Shown: positions 47,511-57,087, counted from the stretch's first letter. The stretch is 64,000 nt of DNA from Azospirillaceae bacterium (GCA_028283825.1 JAPWJW010000003.1:1-64000); one strand, 5' to 3'. Notes: generated from the sequence alone by a model not told the origin. Made by a program: numbers and translations.

Positions 47511-47642
47511 ATGACCACCGTTACCGCCACCGAGACCGCCGTCACCGCCAGCATCGCCGCCCGCCTGTCCGGCCTGGTTGAGGCCGCCGGCATGTTGTCC
47601 GTCGCCGCCATCATGGCGCTGTGCGTCAACGCCATGCTGTGA
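47511..47642 (+). CDS. Small membrane peptide, type B, module 3
   Basis: A 43-residue peptide: MTTVTATETAVTASIAARLS, then GLVEAAGMLSVAAIMALCVNAML. The span matches module 2 almost fully; the end is NAML, as in type A, instead of NYML. AAGGGG precedes the ATG by 10 nt. It follows the A gene after 81 nt and is followed by the third copy of the terminator. Function unknown. Confidence 0.8.
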   Translation: MTTVTATETAVTASIAARLSGLVEAAGMLSVAAIMALCVNAML

Positions 47643-47689
47643 GGCGCGCTGGGGCGCGCCGGCACGGCGGTCGGGATCGTCCGGCCGGA

Positions 47690-47736
47690 AACGGAAAAGG
47701 CCTTCTTCCGCTTGGGGAAGAAGGCCTTTTCGCTTG
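47690..47736 (+). terminator. Terminator of module 3
   Basis: AAAAGGCCTTCTTCC / GGAAGAAGGCCTTTT, a perfect 15-bp stem; same core as after modules 1 and 2. Confidence 0.88.
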
Positions 47737-47804
47737 AGGCTCAGTTGTTTTGTTTTGGCTGTGCTTGACGTTCTTGTTCTTGGCCGGACGGACGGCGGCG
47801 TGGA

Positions 47805-48764
47805 TCAGGCGGTGGCGGCCAGCCGGGGGCGTTCCCAGGCCGGGGCCACGAAGGCGGGGTCCATTTCCTCGACGATCTCGTAGGCGGAGGCGTCGGCGAA
47901 TAGGGCGTGCAGCAGCTTATTGTTCAGCGCGTGGCCGGACCGCACGCCGCTGTAGTGGCCGATGATGGCGTAACCCGCCATGTACAGGTCGCCCACGGCG
48001 TCCAGGATCTTGTGGCGCACGAACTCATCCGTGAAGCGCAGGCCACCCTCGTTCAGGACGCGGTCACCGTCGATGACGATGGCGTTGTCCATCGAACCGC
48101 CACGGGCCAGGCCGGCGCGGCGCATCATGTCCACTTCCTGCAGGAAGCCGAAGGTGCGGGCCTCCGCCACCTCATCCTTGAAGGTCTCCGCTTCCAGGCG
48201 GACGAAACCTTCCTGGCGGCGCACGGCGGCGCTGGCGAAGTCGATCTCGAACGCGAAGCTGGAACCGGAGGCGGGGGTCAGGGTGGCGATCTTCTCGCCC
48301 TCCACCACCGACACCGGGCGCAGCACGCGGATGACGCGGCGGGCGAGGGCCTGCTGGGTGATGCCGGCGCATTCGATGAGAAAGACGAAGGGGGCGGCGC
48401 TGCCGTCCATGATCGGCACTTCCGCGCCGTCCAGGTCGATGAACAGGTTGTCGATGCCACAGCCGCGCAGGGCGGACATCACATGTTCCACCGTGCCGAC
48501 GGTGGCGCCGCCGCCGTTGCCCACCACCGTGCACAGGCGGGTGTCGACCACCATGTCCCAGCGGGCCGGGATGGTGGCCTGCGCCTCGGTGGCGCCGCTG
48601 CGCAGCAGGTCGATACGACGGAAGACGATACCGGTGTTCACCGGCGCCGGGCGCAGGATCATCGTCACGGGCAGGCCGGAATGCAGGCCGACGCCAGTGC
48701 AATTGATGGGGGCCTTCAGCGTCTGCTGGCGGGCGGCGGCGGTGTTTTCACGATCGGCGTACAC
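47805..48764 (-). CDS. lpxC: UDP-3-O-acyl-N-acetylglucosamine deacetylase
   Basis: A 319-residue zinc enzyme that commits UDP-acyl-GlcNAc to lipid A synthesis. Zinc ligands are in TVEHVMSAL and [13 protein letters not shown] (His and Asp), with the family blocks [22 protein letters not shown] and the C-terminal INNKLLHAL-type NNKLLHALF. The start is a GTG at 48764. It lies leftwards of ftsZ, its normal neighbour, with its own promoter region between. The enzyme is essential in most Gram-negative bacteria. Confidence 0.96.
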   Translation of the reverse strand: MYADRENTAAARQQTLKAPINCTGVGLHSGLPVTMILRPAPVNTGIVFRRIDLLRSGATEAQATIPARWDMVVDTRLCTVVGNGGGATVGTVEHVMSALRGCGIDNLFIDLDGAEVPIMDGSAAPFVFLIECAGITQQALARRVIRVLRPVSVVEGEKIATLTPASGSSFAFEIDFASAAVRRQEGFVRLEAETFKDEVAEARTFGFLQEVDMMRRAGLARGGSMDNAIVIDGDRVLNEGGLRFTDEFVRHKILDAVGDLYMAGYAIIGHYSGVRSGHALNNKLLHALFADASAYEIVEEMDPAFVAPAWERPRLAATA

Positions 48765-49225
48765 GGGTCCAACTTCCTTGTTCGGCCATGATACGGTTGG
48801 GACCGGGTCCCTCCTGCATCACGGTTGCCCTGGGGTTTCCCCCCGGGACTTGGGTTCGGACTGGATGCGTTAGCGGCTGTCTTGGGGAAGACCGCACCGG
48901 GCTCTGCCATCCACGTCCGGCGTCCGGTTTGCCTAGCGGTGAAATCCGCGGGTAGGCCGACCTTTTCGCTTCGGTTCGTCGCCGGCTTCGTCATCGCCGC
49001 ATGTTGCGGTGCATCGAAAGCCAAACGTCACGCTGCCTAAGTAACAACCCGTGCGCCAAGCATCAAATCACTCTTTGTTACCGAATGTTACGCGGACCCA
49101 TGCGTATCTACTTGAGCACAAATGCAATTTTGCCTTTCTTCTGCCGCAAATGAAAAGGGCCGCTTTCCCTGGGGAAGCGGCCCTTCACATGGTGCGGTGC
49201 AGTGACGCGTGTCACATGACTGGCA
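48765..49225. other. ftsZ-lpxC intergenic region
   Basis: About 460 bp without a gene. Besides the ftsZ terminator it contains an AT-richer part (49035-49145) with two GTAACA words 10 bp apart on the minus strand, where the lpxC promoter most likely lies. No operator recognised. Confidence 0.45.
49152..49187 (-). terminator. Terminator of ftsZ
   Basis: AAGGGCCGCTTTCCC / GGGAAGCGGCCCTT hairpin, about 14 bp, 40 bp after the ftsZ stop. On the minus strand it is followed by TTCATTTG. Confidence 0.8.
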
Positions 49226-50980
49226 TCAATTCGCCTGGCGCCGGAGGAAGGCCGGGATATCCAGCGAGCTGTCCTCGCCCGGGGCGCGGGCCAGGCCGGC
49301 GTCCGGGTGAACGGCCTGTGCCGGGCGGGGGGCCGCCTGCGGCGCCGGGGCATGTGCCTGCGGGGCGGGCTGCGGTGCGTAGTGTGCGACGGGGGCCTGC
49401 TGTTGCGGCGGCGGCTGGTTCACGCCCGGATGGCGGGGGGCGGGGTGATGGGCCTGTGGCGCGTGCGCCTGGGGCTCATCGCCGGCGATGCCGAACATGC
49501 GCTGGAAGATGCTGCGCTTGCGCGGTTCCGCCTGCGGCGGCGTGTAGCGGTCCGGGTTGGGGGCGCCCAGGCGCGGACCGGCATCGGCCGGGCGCGGCGG
49601 GATGAAGCCGGCATTGCCACGCTCGCCGCGCAGGGCGGCGTTGGGGGCCGGGGCGCGTATCGGCACTTCCATCCGCGGGGCGGGGGCCGGTTCCGCCACC
49701 GGTTCCGGCGCCACTTCCGGGGCCGCCATCACCGCGACGGGGGCCGCTTCCACCGGCGCCGGTGCCGGCGACGGGCCGGGGACCGTATAGGCGGATGGTG
49801 CCGGCACCGCCATCGACGGCGCGGCGGCGGCCGGGGCCATGGGGGCCGGGGTCAGGTTGGCGTGATAGCTGGCGGCGCCGGTCGCCGCCGGGCGCACCGG
49901 GGTGCTGACGGGCGTGGCCGGCACCGGGGTGGCGGCGCGGCGCACGGGGGTCGCGTTGCCGGCGACCACAGCCAGCTGCGGGGCGGCGGGCTGGCGCGGC
50001 TGCTGGCCCGCCAGGCTTTCGATGCCGGTGGACACCACCGATACCCGCATCTTGCCATCCAGGGCGGAATCGAAGGTGGAGCCGAAGATGATGTTGGCGT
50101 CGGGATCGACCTCGTCGCGGATGCGGTTGGCCGCCTCGTCCACCTCGAACAGGGTCATGTCGTAGCCGCCGGTGATGTTGATCAGGACGCCGCGGGCGCC
50201 CTTCATCGACACGTCGTCCAGCAGCGGGTTGCTGATGGCGGCCTCGGCGGCCTCCACGGCCCGGCGCTCGCCGGTGGCCTCGCCCGTGCCCATCATGGCC
50301 TTGCCCATCTCCGTCATCACGGTGCGGATGTCGGCGAAGTCCAGGTTGATCAGGCCGGGCATGACCATCAGGTCGGTGACGCCGCGCACGCCGGAGTGCA
50401 GCACGTCGTCGGCCATCTTGAAGGCGTCGGCGAACGTGGTCTTCTCATTCGCCACCCGGAACAGGTTCTGGTTGGGGATGATGATCAGCGTGTCGACGTA
50501 GCTGGCCAGTTCATTGATGCCCTGCTCCGCGATGCGCATGCGATGCGCGCCCTCGAAGTGGAAGGGCTTGGTCACCACGCCCACCGTCAGGATGCCCTGC
50601 TCCCGCGCGGCGCGCGCGATCACCGGGGCCGCACCCGTGCCGGTACCACCGCCCATGCCGGCGGTGATGAAGCACATGTTGGTGCCTTCCAGGTAGGAGA
50701 GGATCTCCTCCAGCTGTTCCTCGGCGGCCGCCCGGCCCACGTCGGGGCGCGAGCCGGCGCCCAGGCCGCGGGTGATGGTGCTGCCCAGCTGCAGGCGCTT
50801 GGTCGCCTCGCTGCCGGTCAGGGCCTGCGCGTCGGTGTTGGCGACCACGAACTCCACCCCTTCCAGGTTGGAGCGGATCATGTTGTTGACGGCGTTGCCG
50901 CCGGCGCCGCCGACACCGAAGACGGTGATGCGCGGGCGGGTCAGCACTTCCACCGGCGGAATGGTGACTTTGATGGTCAT
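49226..50980 (-). CDS. ftsZ: Cell division GTPase FtsZ
   Basis: A 584-residue tubulin homologue that forms the division ring. The GTPase core is clear: [15 protein letters not shown], the tubulin signature [11 protein letters not shown], and [11 protein letters not shown]-type [11 protein letters not shown]. After residue about 320 comes a long Pro/Ala-rich linker, typical of alphaproteobacteria, and the C-terminal interaction peptide [14 protein letters not shown] that binds FtsA and other partners. It is downstream of ftsA with 175 bp between, so it may also have its own promoter there. Confidence 0.97.
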   Translation of the reverse strand: MTIKVTIPPVEVLTRPRITVFGVGGAGGNAVNNMIRSNLEGVEFVVANTDAQALTGSEATKRLQLGSTITRGLGAGSRPDVGRAAAEEQLEEILSYLEGTNMCFITAGMGGGTGTGAAPVIARAAREQGILTVGVVTKPFHFEGAHRMRIAEQGINELASYVDTLIIIPNQNLFRVANEKTTFADAFKMADDVLHSGVRGVTDLMVMPGLINLDFADIRTVMTEMGKAMMGTGEATGERRAVEAAEAAISNPLLDDVSMKGARGVLINITGGYDMTLFEVDEAANRIRDEVDPDANIIFGSTFDSALDGKMRVSVVSTGIESLAGQQPRQPAAPQLAVVAGNATPVRRAATPVPATPVSTPVRPAATGAASYHANLTPAPMAPAAAAPSMAVPAPSAYTVPGPSPAPAPVEAAPVAVMAAPEVAPEPVAEPAPAPRMEVPIRAPAPNAALRGERGNAGFIPPRPADAGPRLGAPNPDRYTPPQAEPRKRSIFQRMFGIAGDEPQAHAPQAHHPAPRHPGVNQPPPQQQAPVAHYAPQPAPQAHAPAPQAAPRPAQAVHPDAGLARAPGEDSSLDIPAFLRRQAN

Positions 50981-51155
50981 GGCGTGGTCCCCTCTGCGGA
51001 ACGTCCGGAATACGTTTGGTTCTTGTGACGGTGGGCGGTCGATTTCGGTCTTCGGACCGGCGATCTTCGGGCGCTACATCGCCCGGTGCCTTGTCCGAAA
51101 TAAGGCGATGGCGGGGGCCGGAACGCCTGTTGCGTCGCCTGGATCATGGCTGGGG

Positions 51156-52433
51156 TCATAAATTGTCCCTCAGCCAGTTGCCCATGCGGCCCAGCCAGCC
51201 GCTGCCGGCCGGCTCCATCAGGGGGGCCAGCGCCGGCGCCTCGGTATGCTGCTGCACCGCGTAGGCCAGCAGGCCGGCGGCGGCGGAGAAGGCGGGGCCG
51301 CCCACGGATTCCGCCAGGCCGCCGATGCGCAAGGGCCGGCCCAGCCGCACCTGCTTGTCCAGCACCTGCTGCGCCAGCTCGCGTATGCCCGGCAACTGGC
51401 TGGCGCCGCCGGTCAGCACGACGCGGCGCCCGGCCAGCTTGGCGAAGCCCGAGGCGTCCAGGCGGCCGCGCACGAACTCGAACACCTCTTCCAGGCGGGG
51501 CTGGATGATGCCGACCAGCAGGGATTTGGGCACGTGGTGGGCCTGGGCCCGGTCCTCTTCCCCGATCTGCGGCACGTCGATGATCTCGCGTTCATCCGAC
51601 GGGGCGGGCAGGGCGCTGCCGTACAGGGTCTTCAAGCGTTCGGCATGGGCCAGCGGCGTGGTCAGGCCGCGGGCGATGTCGCTGGTCACGTGGCTGCCGC
51701 CGATGGGCACGCTGTCGGTCCACACCATCTTGCCGTCGAAGAAGACGGAAATGCTGGTGGTGCCGCCACCCATGTCGATCAGGGTGACGCCCAGATCCAT
51801 CTCGTCTTCCACCAGGCAAGACAGCCCGGCGGCGAAGGGCGACATGACGAAGCCCTCCACGCCCAGGTGGCAGCGGCCGACGCAGGAATTCAAATTGCGC
51901 ACCGGGCCGGCGGCGGCCGTCACCACGTGCAGGCGCACGCCCAACTTCTCGCCCACCATGCCGCGCGGGTCGCGGATGCCGCTGGACCCGTCGACGGTGT
52001 AGCCCACCGGGATGGAATGGATCAGTTCCGCATCGGCGGAGACGTTCAGGTTGCGGGCGTGGGCCAGGGCGCGGCGCAGGTCGTGGTCGGTGATCTCGGT
52101 GCCCGAGATGCCCGTCTCCACCGTCAGGGTCTGGCTTTCCGGCTGGCCGCCGGACAGGCCCACCAGCACCTCGCGGATCTGTTCACCCGCCATGGTCTCG
52201 GCGGCGTGCACGGCCGTGCCGATGGCGTTCTCCGCCGCCTCCATATCCACGATGGCGCCGGCGCGCACGCCGCGCGACACCTGGTGGCCGATGCCGACCA
52301 CGCGGATGGATCCGGGTTCCTCCACCCGGGCGATGAAGCAGACGACCTTGCTGCTGCCCACGTCGAGCGCCGCGATCGTGCCGCCGCGGGCGACACGCTT
52401 GGGCTTGGACCGGCCGGTTACGGTGAATGCCAT
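51156..52433 (-). CDS. ftsA: Cell division protein FtsA
   Basis: A 425-residue actin-like ATPase that tethers FtsZ to the membrane. Visible: IAALDVGSSKVVCFIA (phosphate 1), the 1C domain with QVSRGVRAGAIVDMEAAE, VTLIDMGGGTTSISVF (phosphate 2), VVLTGGASQLPGI (adenosine) and the C-terminal amphipathic helix WLGRMGNWLRDNL for membrane binding. It lies between ftsQ (14 bp upstream) and ftsZ. Confidence 0.96.
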   Translation of the reverse strand: MAFTVTGRSKPKRVARGGTIAALDVGSSKVVCFIARVEEPGSIRVVGIGHQVSRGVRAGAIVDMEAAENAIGTAVHAAETMAGEQIREVLVGLSGGQPESQTLTVETGISGTEITDHDLRRALAHARNLNVSADAELIHSIPVGYTVDGSSGIRDPRGMVGEKLGVRLHVVTAAAGPVRNLNSCVGRCHLGVEGFVMSPFAAGLSCLVEDEMDLGVTLIDMGGGTTSISVFFDGKMVWTDSVPIGGSHVTSDIARGLTTPLAHAERLKTLYGSALPAPSDEREIIDVPQIGEEDRAQAHHVPKSLLVGIIQPRLEEVFEFVRGRLDASGFAKLAGRRVVLTGGASQLPGIRELAQQVLDKQVRLGRPLRIGGLAESVGGPAFSAAAGLLAYAVQQHTEAPALAPLMEPAGSGWLGRMGNWLRDNL

Positions 52434-52447
52434 GGTCTGGTCCGCCC

Positions 52448-53410
52448 TCAGTTCTTCTTCGCCGCGGGGGGCGTCGTCGGGCGCTTGCCGCCCTTGTTCG
52501 CCTTGGCGTTCATGCGCGCGTCCGCCGCCGCGGCGGAGGTCTGCACGATCAGGCGGTCAGGCACACGCAGGTCGATGGCGACCACGTCACGTTCCAGCAC
52601 CTTGTCCGATGCCTCCAGGCCCGCCAGCTTGTGCAGGGCGGCGGGGTAGTCGATCTCCGGCAGGCGGATTTCAGCACCGCCGGTCAGGTGCAGGTCCCAA
52701 CGCCGGGCGCCGACCAGCACGGCGGCGTTGACGCGCGACGCCAGCGTGGGCTCCGCCGCCAGGGCCGCCAGCAAGGCCTTGCCCTGCTTGGGCGCGCCGT
52801 CACCCACCAGGATGGGCAGGTTGGGGAAGTGATCCAGATTGTGCTCGGTCAGGACGGTGCCGTCGGCATCCACCAGGGCCAGCTTCTGGTCGTGCTGCCA
52901 GATGGCCATGGGCTGGCGTTCCGTCAGCACCACGTACAGGGTGTCGGGCAGCCGGCGCTCGATCCGCGCGCTGGCGATCCAGGGGATCTGCTCCAGCTGC
53001 TTGCGCGCCGCATGCGGGTCGAAGCCCAGGATGGGCGATCCGCGCTGCACGCCCAAGGCGGTCAGCACGTCGGCGGCGTCGGTTTCCTTGCGCCCCTTGA
53101 CCAGCACGTCCTGCACCTGCAAGCCGCCCCGCGCCGTCACGTCCAGGAAGGCGGCGTCGACGGCATTGCCGGCGGCGGTCAGCTTGCCGCTGGCCCAACC
53201 CCAAAGCACCAGGCCGCCGACCAGGGCCAGCGGCACGATGATGGTGGCCCGGCGGCCCAGGAACTTCAGCCACAAGGGAACGGCGCGGCGGCGGTTGGCC
53301 GCCTGCGCCGCGCGCTGCGTCGTCCGCCGCGTCTCATACGCGATGCGGCTGCGCGGGTTGTCGCCCTCGGGAAACAGGCCGGGGCTGGAGGGATGGGTCA
53401 CCCGTGGCAT
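52448..53410 (-). CDS. ftsQ: Cell division protein FtsQ
   Basis: A 320-residue bitopic protein: cytosolic basic N-terminus (ETRRTTQRAAQAANRRRAVPLW), one span (ATIIVPLALVGGLVLWGWA), the periplasmic POTRA domain (LQVQDVLVKGRKETDAADVLTALGVQRGSPIL, key residues) and the beta domain with ERQPMAIWQHDQKLALVDADG. It links early and late division proteins. The ATG at 53410 (MPRVTHPSS) overlaps the 3' end of ddl by 13 bp; the frame open to 53827 is shadow. It ends in a basic tail (KKN). Confidence 0.93.
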   Translation of the reverse strand: MPRVTHPSSPGLFPEGDNPRSRIAYETRRTTQRAAQAANRRRAVPLWLKFLGRRATIIVPLALVGGLVLWGWASGKLTAAGNAVDAAFLDVTARGGLQVQDVLVKGRKETDAADVLTALGVQRGSPILGFDPHAARKQLEQIPWIASARIERRLPDTLYVVLTERQPMAIWQHDQKLALVDADGTVLTEHNLDHFPNLPILVGDGAPKQGKALLAALAAEPTLASRVNAAVLVGARRWDLHLTGGAEIRLPEIDYPAALHKLAGLEASDKVLERDVVAIDLRVPDRLIVQTSAAAADARMNAKANKGGKRPTTPPAAKKN

Positions 53411-54330
53411 GCGGCGTGCTCCACGATCCAGCCGCACAGATCGGCGTAGCTGATGCCCAAATGCGCCGCCTGCTCGGGCAGCAGCGACAGCGGCGTGAAG
53501 CCCGGCTGGGTGTTGGTCTCCAGGAAGCAGAGGCCGGCCACGCCCTTGGCGTCGTCCCAGCGGAAGTCGCTGCGGCTGACGCCGGCGCAGCCCAGGGTCT
53601 GGTGGGCCAGCAGGGCCAGACGCTTGGCCTCGGCCGCGACATCCTCCGGGATCTGCGCCGGGCAGACGTGGACGGCGTGGCCCTCGGTGTACTTGGCCGT
53701 GTAGTCGAAGAATTCCGTGCTGGCCACGATCTCCGTCACCGCCAGGGCACGGTCGCCCATCACGCCCACCGTCAGCTCGCGGCCGGGGATGAAGCTTTCC
53801 ACCATCACGGTGTCGCCATAGACCCAATGCTCTTCCGGGATGGCGGGGCCGTTGGCGCCAGGGCGCACGATGCGCACGCCGACGCTGGAACCCTCATCCA
53901 CCGGCTTGATGACATAGGGCGGGGCGATGACATGGCCGGCCAGCACCTGCTCACGCGTGGCAATGACGCTGTCGGCCAGGGGCATGCCGACGGTGCCCAG
54001 CACCCGCTTGGTCATGGCCTTGTCCATGGCGACGGCGGAAGCCATGACGCCGGAATGGGTGTAGGGCACGCCCAGATATTCCAGCACGCCCTGGATCATG
54101 CCGTCCTCGCCGCCCCGGCCGTGCAGGGCGTTGAAGATGACGTCCGGCTTGGGCGTCAAGGCGGCCAGCAGGCCGGCCAGGTCGCGCTGCACGTCCACCG
54201 CGCGCACGACGTAACCCTGGGACTCAAGCGCCGTCGCGATGGACGCGCCGCTGACAAGCGATACCTCGCGCTCGGCAGACCACCCGCCCATCAGGACGGT
54301 GACATGCTTAGGCTGGTGACCACTCATCAA
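53398..54330 (-). CDS. ddl: D-alanine--D-alanine ligase
   Basis: A 310-residue ATP-grasp ligase that makes the D-Ala-D-Ala dipeptide for peptidoglycan. Seen: HVTVLMGGWSAEREVSLVSG at the start, HGRGGEDGMIQGVLEYLGVPYTHSGVMASAVAMDK (key residues GxxGEDGxxQ, GVxASAxxMDK), the ATP-grasp stretch PYVIKPVDEGSSVGV, and the C-terminal metal site FLETNTQPGFTPLSLLPEQA. It is the first gene after murB, with 245 bp of non-coding DNA upstream that may hold a promoter for ddl-ftsQ-ftsA. Confidence 0.96.
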   Translation of the reverse strand: MMSGHQPKHVTVLMGGWSAEREVSLVSGASIATALESQGYVVRAVDVQRDLAGLLAALTPKPDVIFNALHGRGGEDGMIQGVLEYLGVPYTHSGVMASAVAMDKAMTKRVLGTVGMPLADSVIATREQVLAGHVIAPPYVIKPVDEGSSVGVRIVRPGANGPAIPEEHWVYGDTVMVESFIPGRELTVGVMGDRALAVTEIVASTEFFDYTAKYTEGHAVHVCPAQIPEDVAAEAKRLALLAHQTLGCAGVSRSDFRWDDAKGVAGLCFLETNTQPGFTPLSLLPEQAAHLGISYADLCGWIVEHAACHG

Positions 54331-54342
54331 ACGCTCCCTATT

Positions 54343-54360
54343 GGCTGAATCGGTTCAGCC
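54343..54360. promoter_or_regulatory. Small dyad just upstream of ddl
   Basis: GGCTGAA-TCGG-TTCAGCC, a perfect 7-bp inverted repeat 13 bp in front of the ddl start. It could mask the start in the mRNA or be an operator. The rest of 54361-54575 shows no clear site. Confidence 0.35.
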
Positions 54361-54575
54361 AGGCGACACAATCCCTAGAGGATAGCCCACCTTTGCAGAA
54401 CCGCTGGGAAACGCAACATTTTGTGAGTTTCTTGATGCCTCTTTTTGAAAACCGCTAGCTATTGCGTTGAAATGTGCAGACCGGTGCAACCGGGGTATAA
54501 CTACCCATAGTCCTTCCCTATGTCCTCCGGATGGGTCCGAAAACGACTCGGGAACCGGGCCCTTGCCGCACCGCG

Positions 54576-55536
54576 TCACGGCTGATTCGGTGGCTCCCCG
54601 ATGCGGCGAATTTCCCATCGCAGATCGATGCCGGAGGCCTCAAAGACGCGGCGGCGCACCTCTTCCCCCAGGGTCTCGATATCGGCGGCGGTGGCGTCGC
54701 CCAGGTTCAGCATGAAGTTGGCGTGCTTCTCCGACATCTGGGCGCCGCCGACCACCAGGCCGCGACAGCCGGCCTTGTCCACCAGGGCCCAGGCCTTCTC
54801 GCCCGGCGGGTTGGCGAAGGTGGAACCGCCGGTACGGGCGCGCACCGGCTGGCTGGCGGCACGGGCGGCCGCGATCTCATCCATGCGGGCCTGGATGGCG
54901 GGCTTGTCGCCCGGACGGCCGCGCAAGCTGGCTTGGGTGAAGATCACGTCGTCGGGCACGCCGCAATGGCGGTAGGTCAGATGCAACGCATCACGGCTGT
55001 ACGGTGCGGACATTGCCCTGGCGATCCACGCCCCTGGCCGTCTCGATCACATCCACCGTTTCCCCGCCATAGGCGCCGCCATTCATGCGGATGGCGCCGC
55101 CGATGGTGCCGGGGATGCCGGACAGGAATTCCAGGCCCGCCAGGCCGCTGGCTTGCGCCGTCTGGGCCACCGTCAGATCCAGGGCGCCGGCGCCGGCGCG
55201 AACAAGATCGCCGTCGGTGGCCACCTGGGCGAAGCTGCCACCCAGGCGGATGACCACGCCGCGCACGCCGCCGTCACGGACCAGCAGGTTGCTGGCGACA
55301 CCGATCACCGTCACCGGCACATCGGCCGGGCAACCGGCCAGGAACGCGGCCAGGTCTTCCTCATCTGCCGGGCGGAACAGGGCATCGGCCGGGCCGCCCA
55401 CGCGGAACCAGGTCAGCGGACCCAGCGGCGCGTCGGGCGTCAGGCGACCGCGCACGGCCGGCAGGCGGCGCAGCAGGGCCGCACCCCGGCCTTCCGCCGA
55501 TGCCTCGACCCCATCCATGCGCCGCTCGGCCATCAT
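54576..55536 (-). pseudogene. murB: UDP-N-acetylmuramate dehydrogenase, frame broken
   Basis: MurB reduces UDP-GlcNAc-enolpyruvate to UDP-MurNAc with FAD. The first part (ATG 55536, overlapping the murC stop) has the FAD domain: [54 protein letters not shown]. That frame stops at 54991 just after GNVRTVQP. The rest continues in another frame from about 55000: [45 protein letters not shown] and [19 protein letters not shown], which complete a normal MurB. One extra base near 55000 (minus-strand CCGTACAGCC) explains the break. As murB is essential and usually single-copy, a sequencing error is the leading explanation. Confidence 0.88.
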
Positions 55537-56966
55537 CACGCGTGGCTCCCCGGGATGGCGGTGCCGAACAGGCGGTCCAGTTCGCCCGGCAGGGCGTTGG
55601 CCCAATTGGTGATGTTGCCGGCGCCCAGGCAGACCACCAGGTCGCCCGGCCGCGCCATGTCGCGGATCATGGACGGTAGCGCCTCGGGCGAGGGCAGGGG
55701 CAGGGCATGGCGGTGGCCGTGGGTGCGCAGGCCGTCCACCAGCGCCTCCTTGCTGACACCGTCCAGGGGCGTTTCACCGGCGGCATAGACATCGGCGACG
55801 ATGACGGCGTCGGCGTCGTTGAAGCAGGTGCAGAATTCCTCAAACAGGCTTTGCAGGCGGCTGTAGCGGTGGGGCTGCACCACGGCGATGGTGCGGCCCG
55901 TGCCGGCGGTGCGCGCGGCACTCAGCACGGCGGCGATTTCCACCGGGTGGTGGCCGTAATCATCAATGACGGTGATGCCGTTGGACTGGCCCGTCTTGGT
56001 GAAGCGCCGCTTCACGCCGCTGAACTTGGCCAGACTGTCGCGGATGCTGTCGTCGGTGATGCCCATGTTCAGGGCCACGGCGATGGCGGCCAGGGAGTTC
56101 TGGACGTTGTGCAGGCCGTACATGGGCAGGTGCAGGCCGGTGATGGTGCGTTCCTCCCCCGCCACGCGGTCGGAGACGACGACGTCGTAGAAGGCGCCCT
56201 CAACGGTGGTCTGCAGGTTGGCGGCGCGCAGATCGGCCTGGGGGTTGAAGCCGTAGGTGACGATGCGGCGGTCCACCCGGCTGATCAGGGCCTGCACCTC
56301 GGGATGGTCGATGCACAGGGCGGCGAAGCCGTAGAACGGGATGTTCTGGACGAACTGGTCGAACGCCTCGCGCGCCCGGTCGAAGGTGCCGTAGAAGTCC
56401 AGATGTTCCGGATCGATGTTGGTGACCACGGCGATGGTGGACGGCAGCTTGGTGAAGGTGCCGTCGCTCTCATCCGCCTCCACCACCATCCAGTCGCCGG
56501 AGCCCAGCTTGGCGTTGGTGCCCAGGGCGTTGATGATGCCGCCGTTGATGATGGTGGGGTCGAAGCCCGCACCGTCCAGCAGGGCCGACACCAGCGAGGT
56601 GGTGGTGGTCTTGCCATGCGTGCCGGCGATGGCGACCGACCACTTCAGGCGCATCAGCTCGGCCAGCATCTCGGCGCGCCGCACCACCGGCACCAGGGCG
56701 GCACGCGCGGCCATGACCTCGGGGTTGTCGCGCTTCACGGCGGAGGAGATGCAGACGACGGCCGCATCGCCCAGGTTTTCCGCCCGCTGGCCGATGGAAA
56801 CCGGGATGCCCAGGTCGCGCAGGCGCTTCACATTGTAATTGTCGGCCAGGTCGCTGCCCTGGACGGAATAGCCCAGGTTGTGCAGCACCTCGGCGATGCC
56901 GGACATGCCGATGCCGCCGATGCCCACGAAATGAATGGTGCCGATGGACAGGGGCATCGCCCTCAT
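55536..56966 (-). CDS. murC: UDP-N-acetylmuramate--L-alanine ligase
   Basis: A 476-residue Mur ligase adding L-Ala to UDP-MurNAc. Seen: [18 protein letters not shown] at the N-terminus, the ATP loop [25 protein letters not shown], the [11 protein letters not shown] block, [10 protein letters not shown] and HRYSRLQ. The ATG at 56966 or the in-frame one at 56957 (MPLSIG) may be used. Its stop overlaps the murB start (TGATG), so the two are coupled. murG lies about 120 bp upstream. Confidence 0.96.
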   Translation of the reverse strand: MRAMPLSIGTIHFVGIGGIGMSGIAEVLHNLGYSVQGSDLADNYNVKRLRDLGIPVSIGQRAENLGDAAVVCISSAVKRDNPEVMAARAALVPVVRRAEMLAELMRLKWSVAIAGTHGKTTTTSLVSALLDGAGFDPTIINGGIINALGTNAKLGSGDWMVVEADESDGTFTKLPSTIAVVTNIDPEHLDFYGTFDRAREAFDQFVQNIPFYGFAALCIDHPEVQALISRVDRRIVTYGFNPQADLRAANLQTTVEGAFYDVVVSDRVAGEERTITGLHLPMYGLHNVQNSLAAIAVALNMGITDDSIRDSLAKFSGVKRRFTKTGQSNGITVIDDYGHHPVEIAAVLSAARTAGTGRTIAVVQPHRYSRLQSLFEEFCTCFNDADAVIVADVYAAGETPLDGVSKEALVDGLRTHGHRHALPLPSPEALPSMIRDMARPGDLVVCLGAGNITNWANALPGELDRLFGTAIPGSHA

Positions 56967-57087
56967 TGGCCGTCTCCGTCGCCCAGATTGGGATCTTGAA
57001 TGGGGTGAAGCGCGCGAGGTTCCCCCGCGGCGGCGGGACCATAGGGGAAGCGCACCACCCGAGGGAAGGCTGTCTTGCGGGGTTCGG

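Noticed and set aside
44788-47642. RiPP or bacteriocin precursor cluster
   Set aside because: No modification enzyme, protease, immunity or ABC exporter gene is adjacent; cannot be excluded but is not supported.
44788-47642. Type I toxin-antitoxin peptides
   Set aside because: Sigma-54 promoters and bicistronic layout are unlike such loci, and no antisense RNA promoter was recognised; left as an open alternative only.
44580-47736. CRISPR-like repeat array
   Set aside because: Repeats are whole modules of 700-1600 bp with coding genes, not short direct repeats with spacers.
49307-51028. 573-codon open frame on the + strand
   Set aside because: Shadow of ftsZ; Arg/Gly/His-rich, no domain.
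51246-52649. 467-codon open frame on the + strand
   Set aside because: Shadow of ftsA; no family features.
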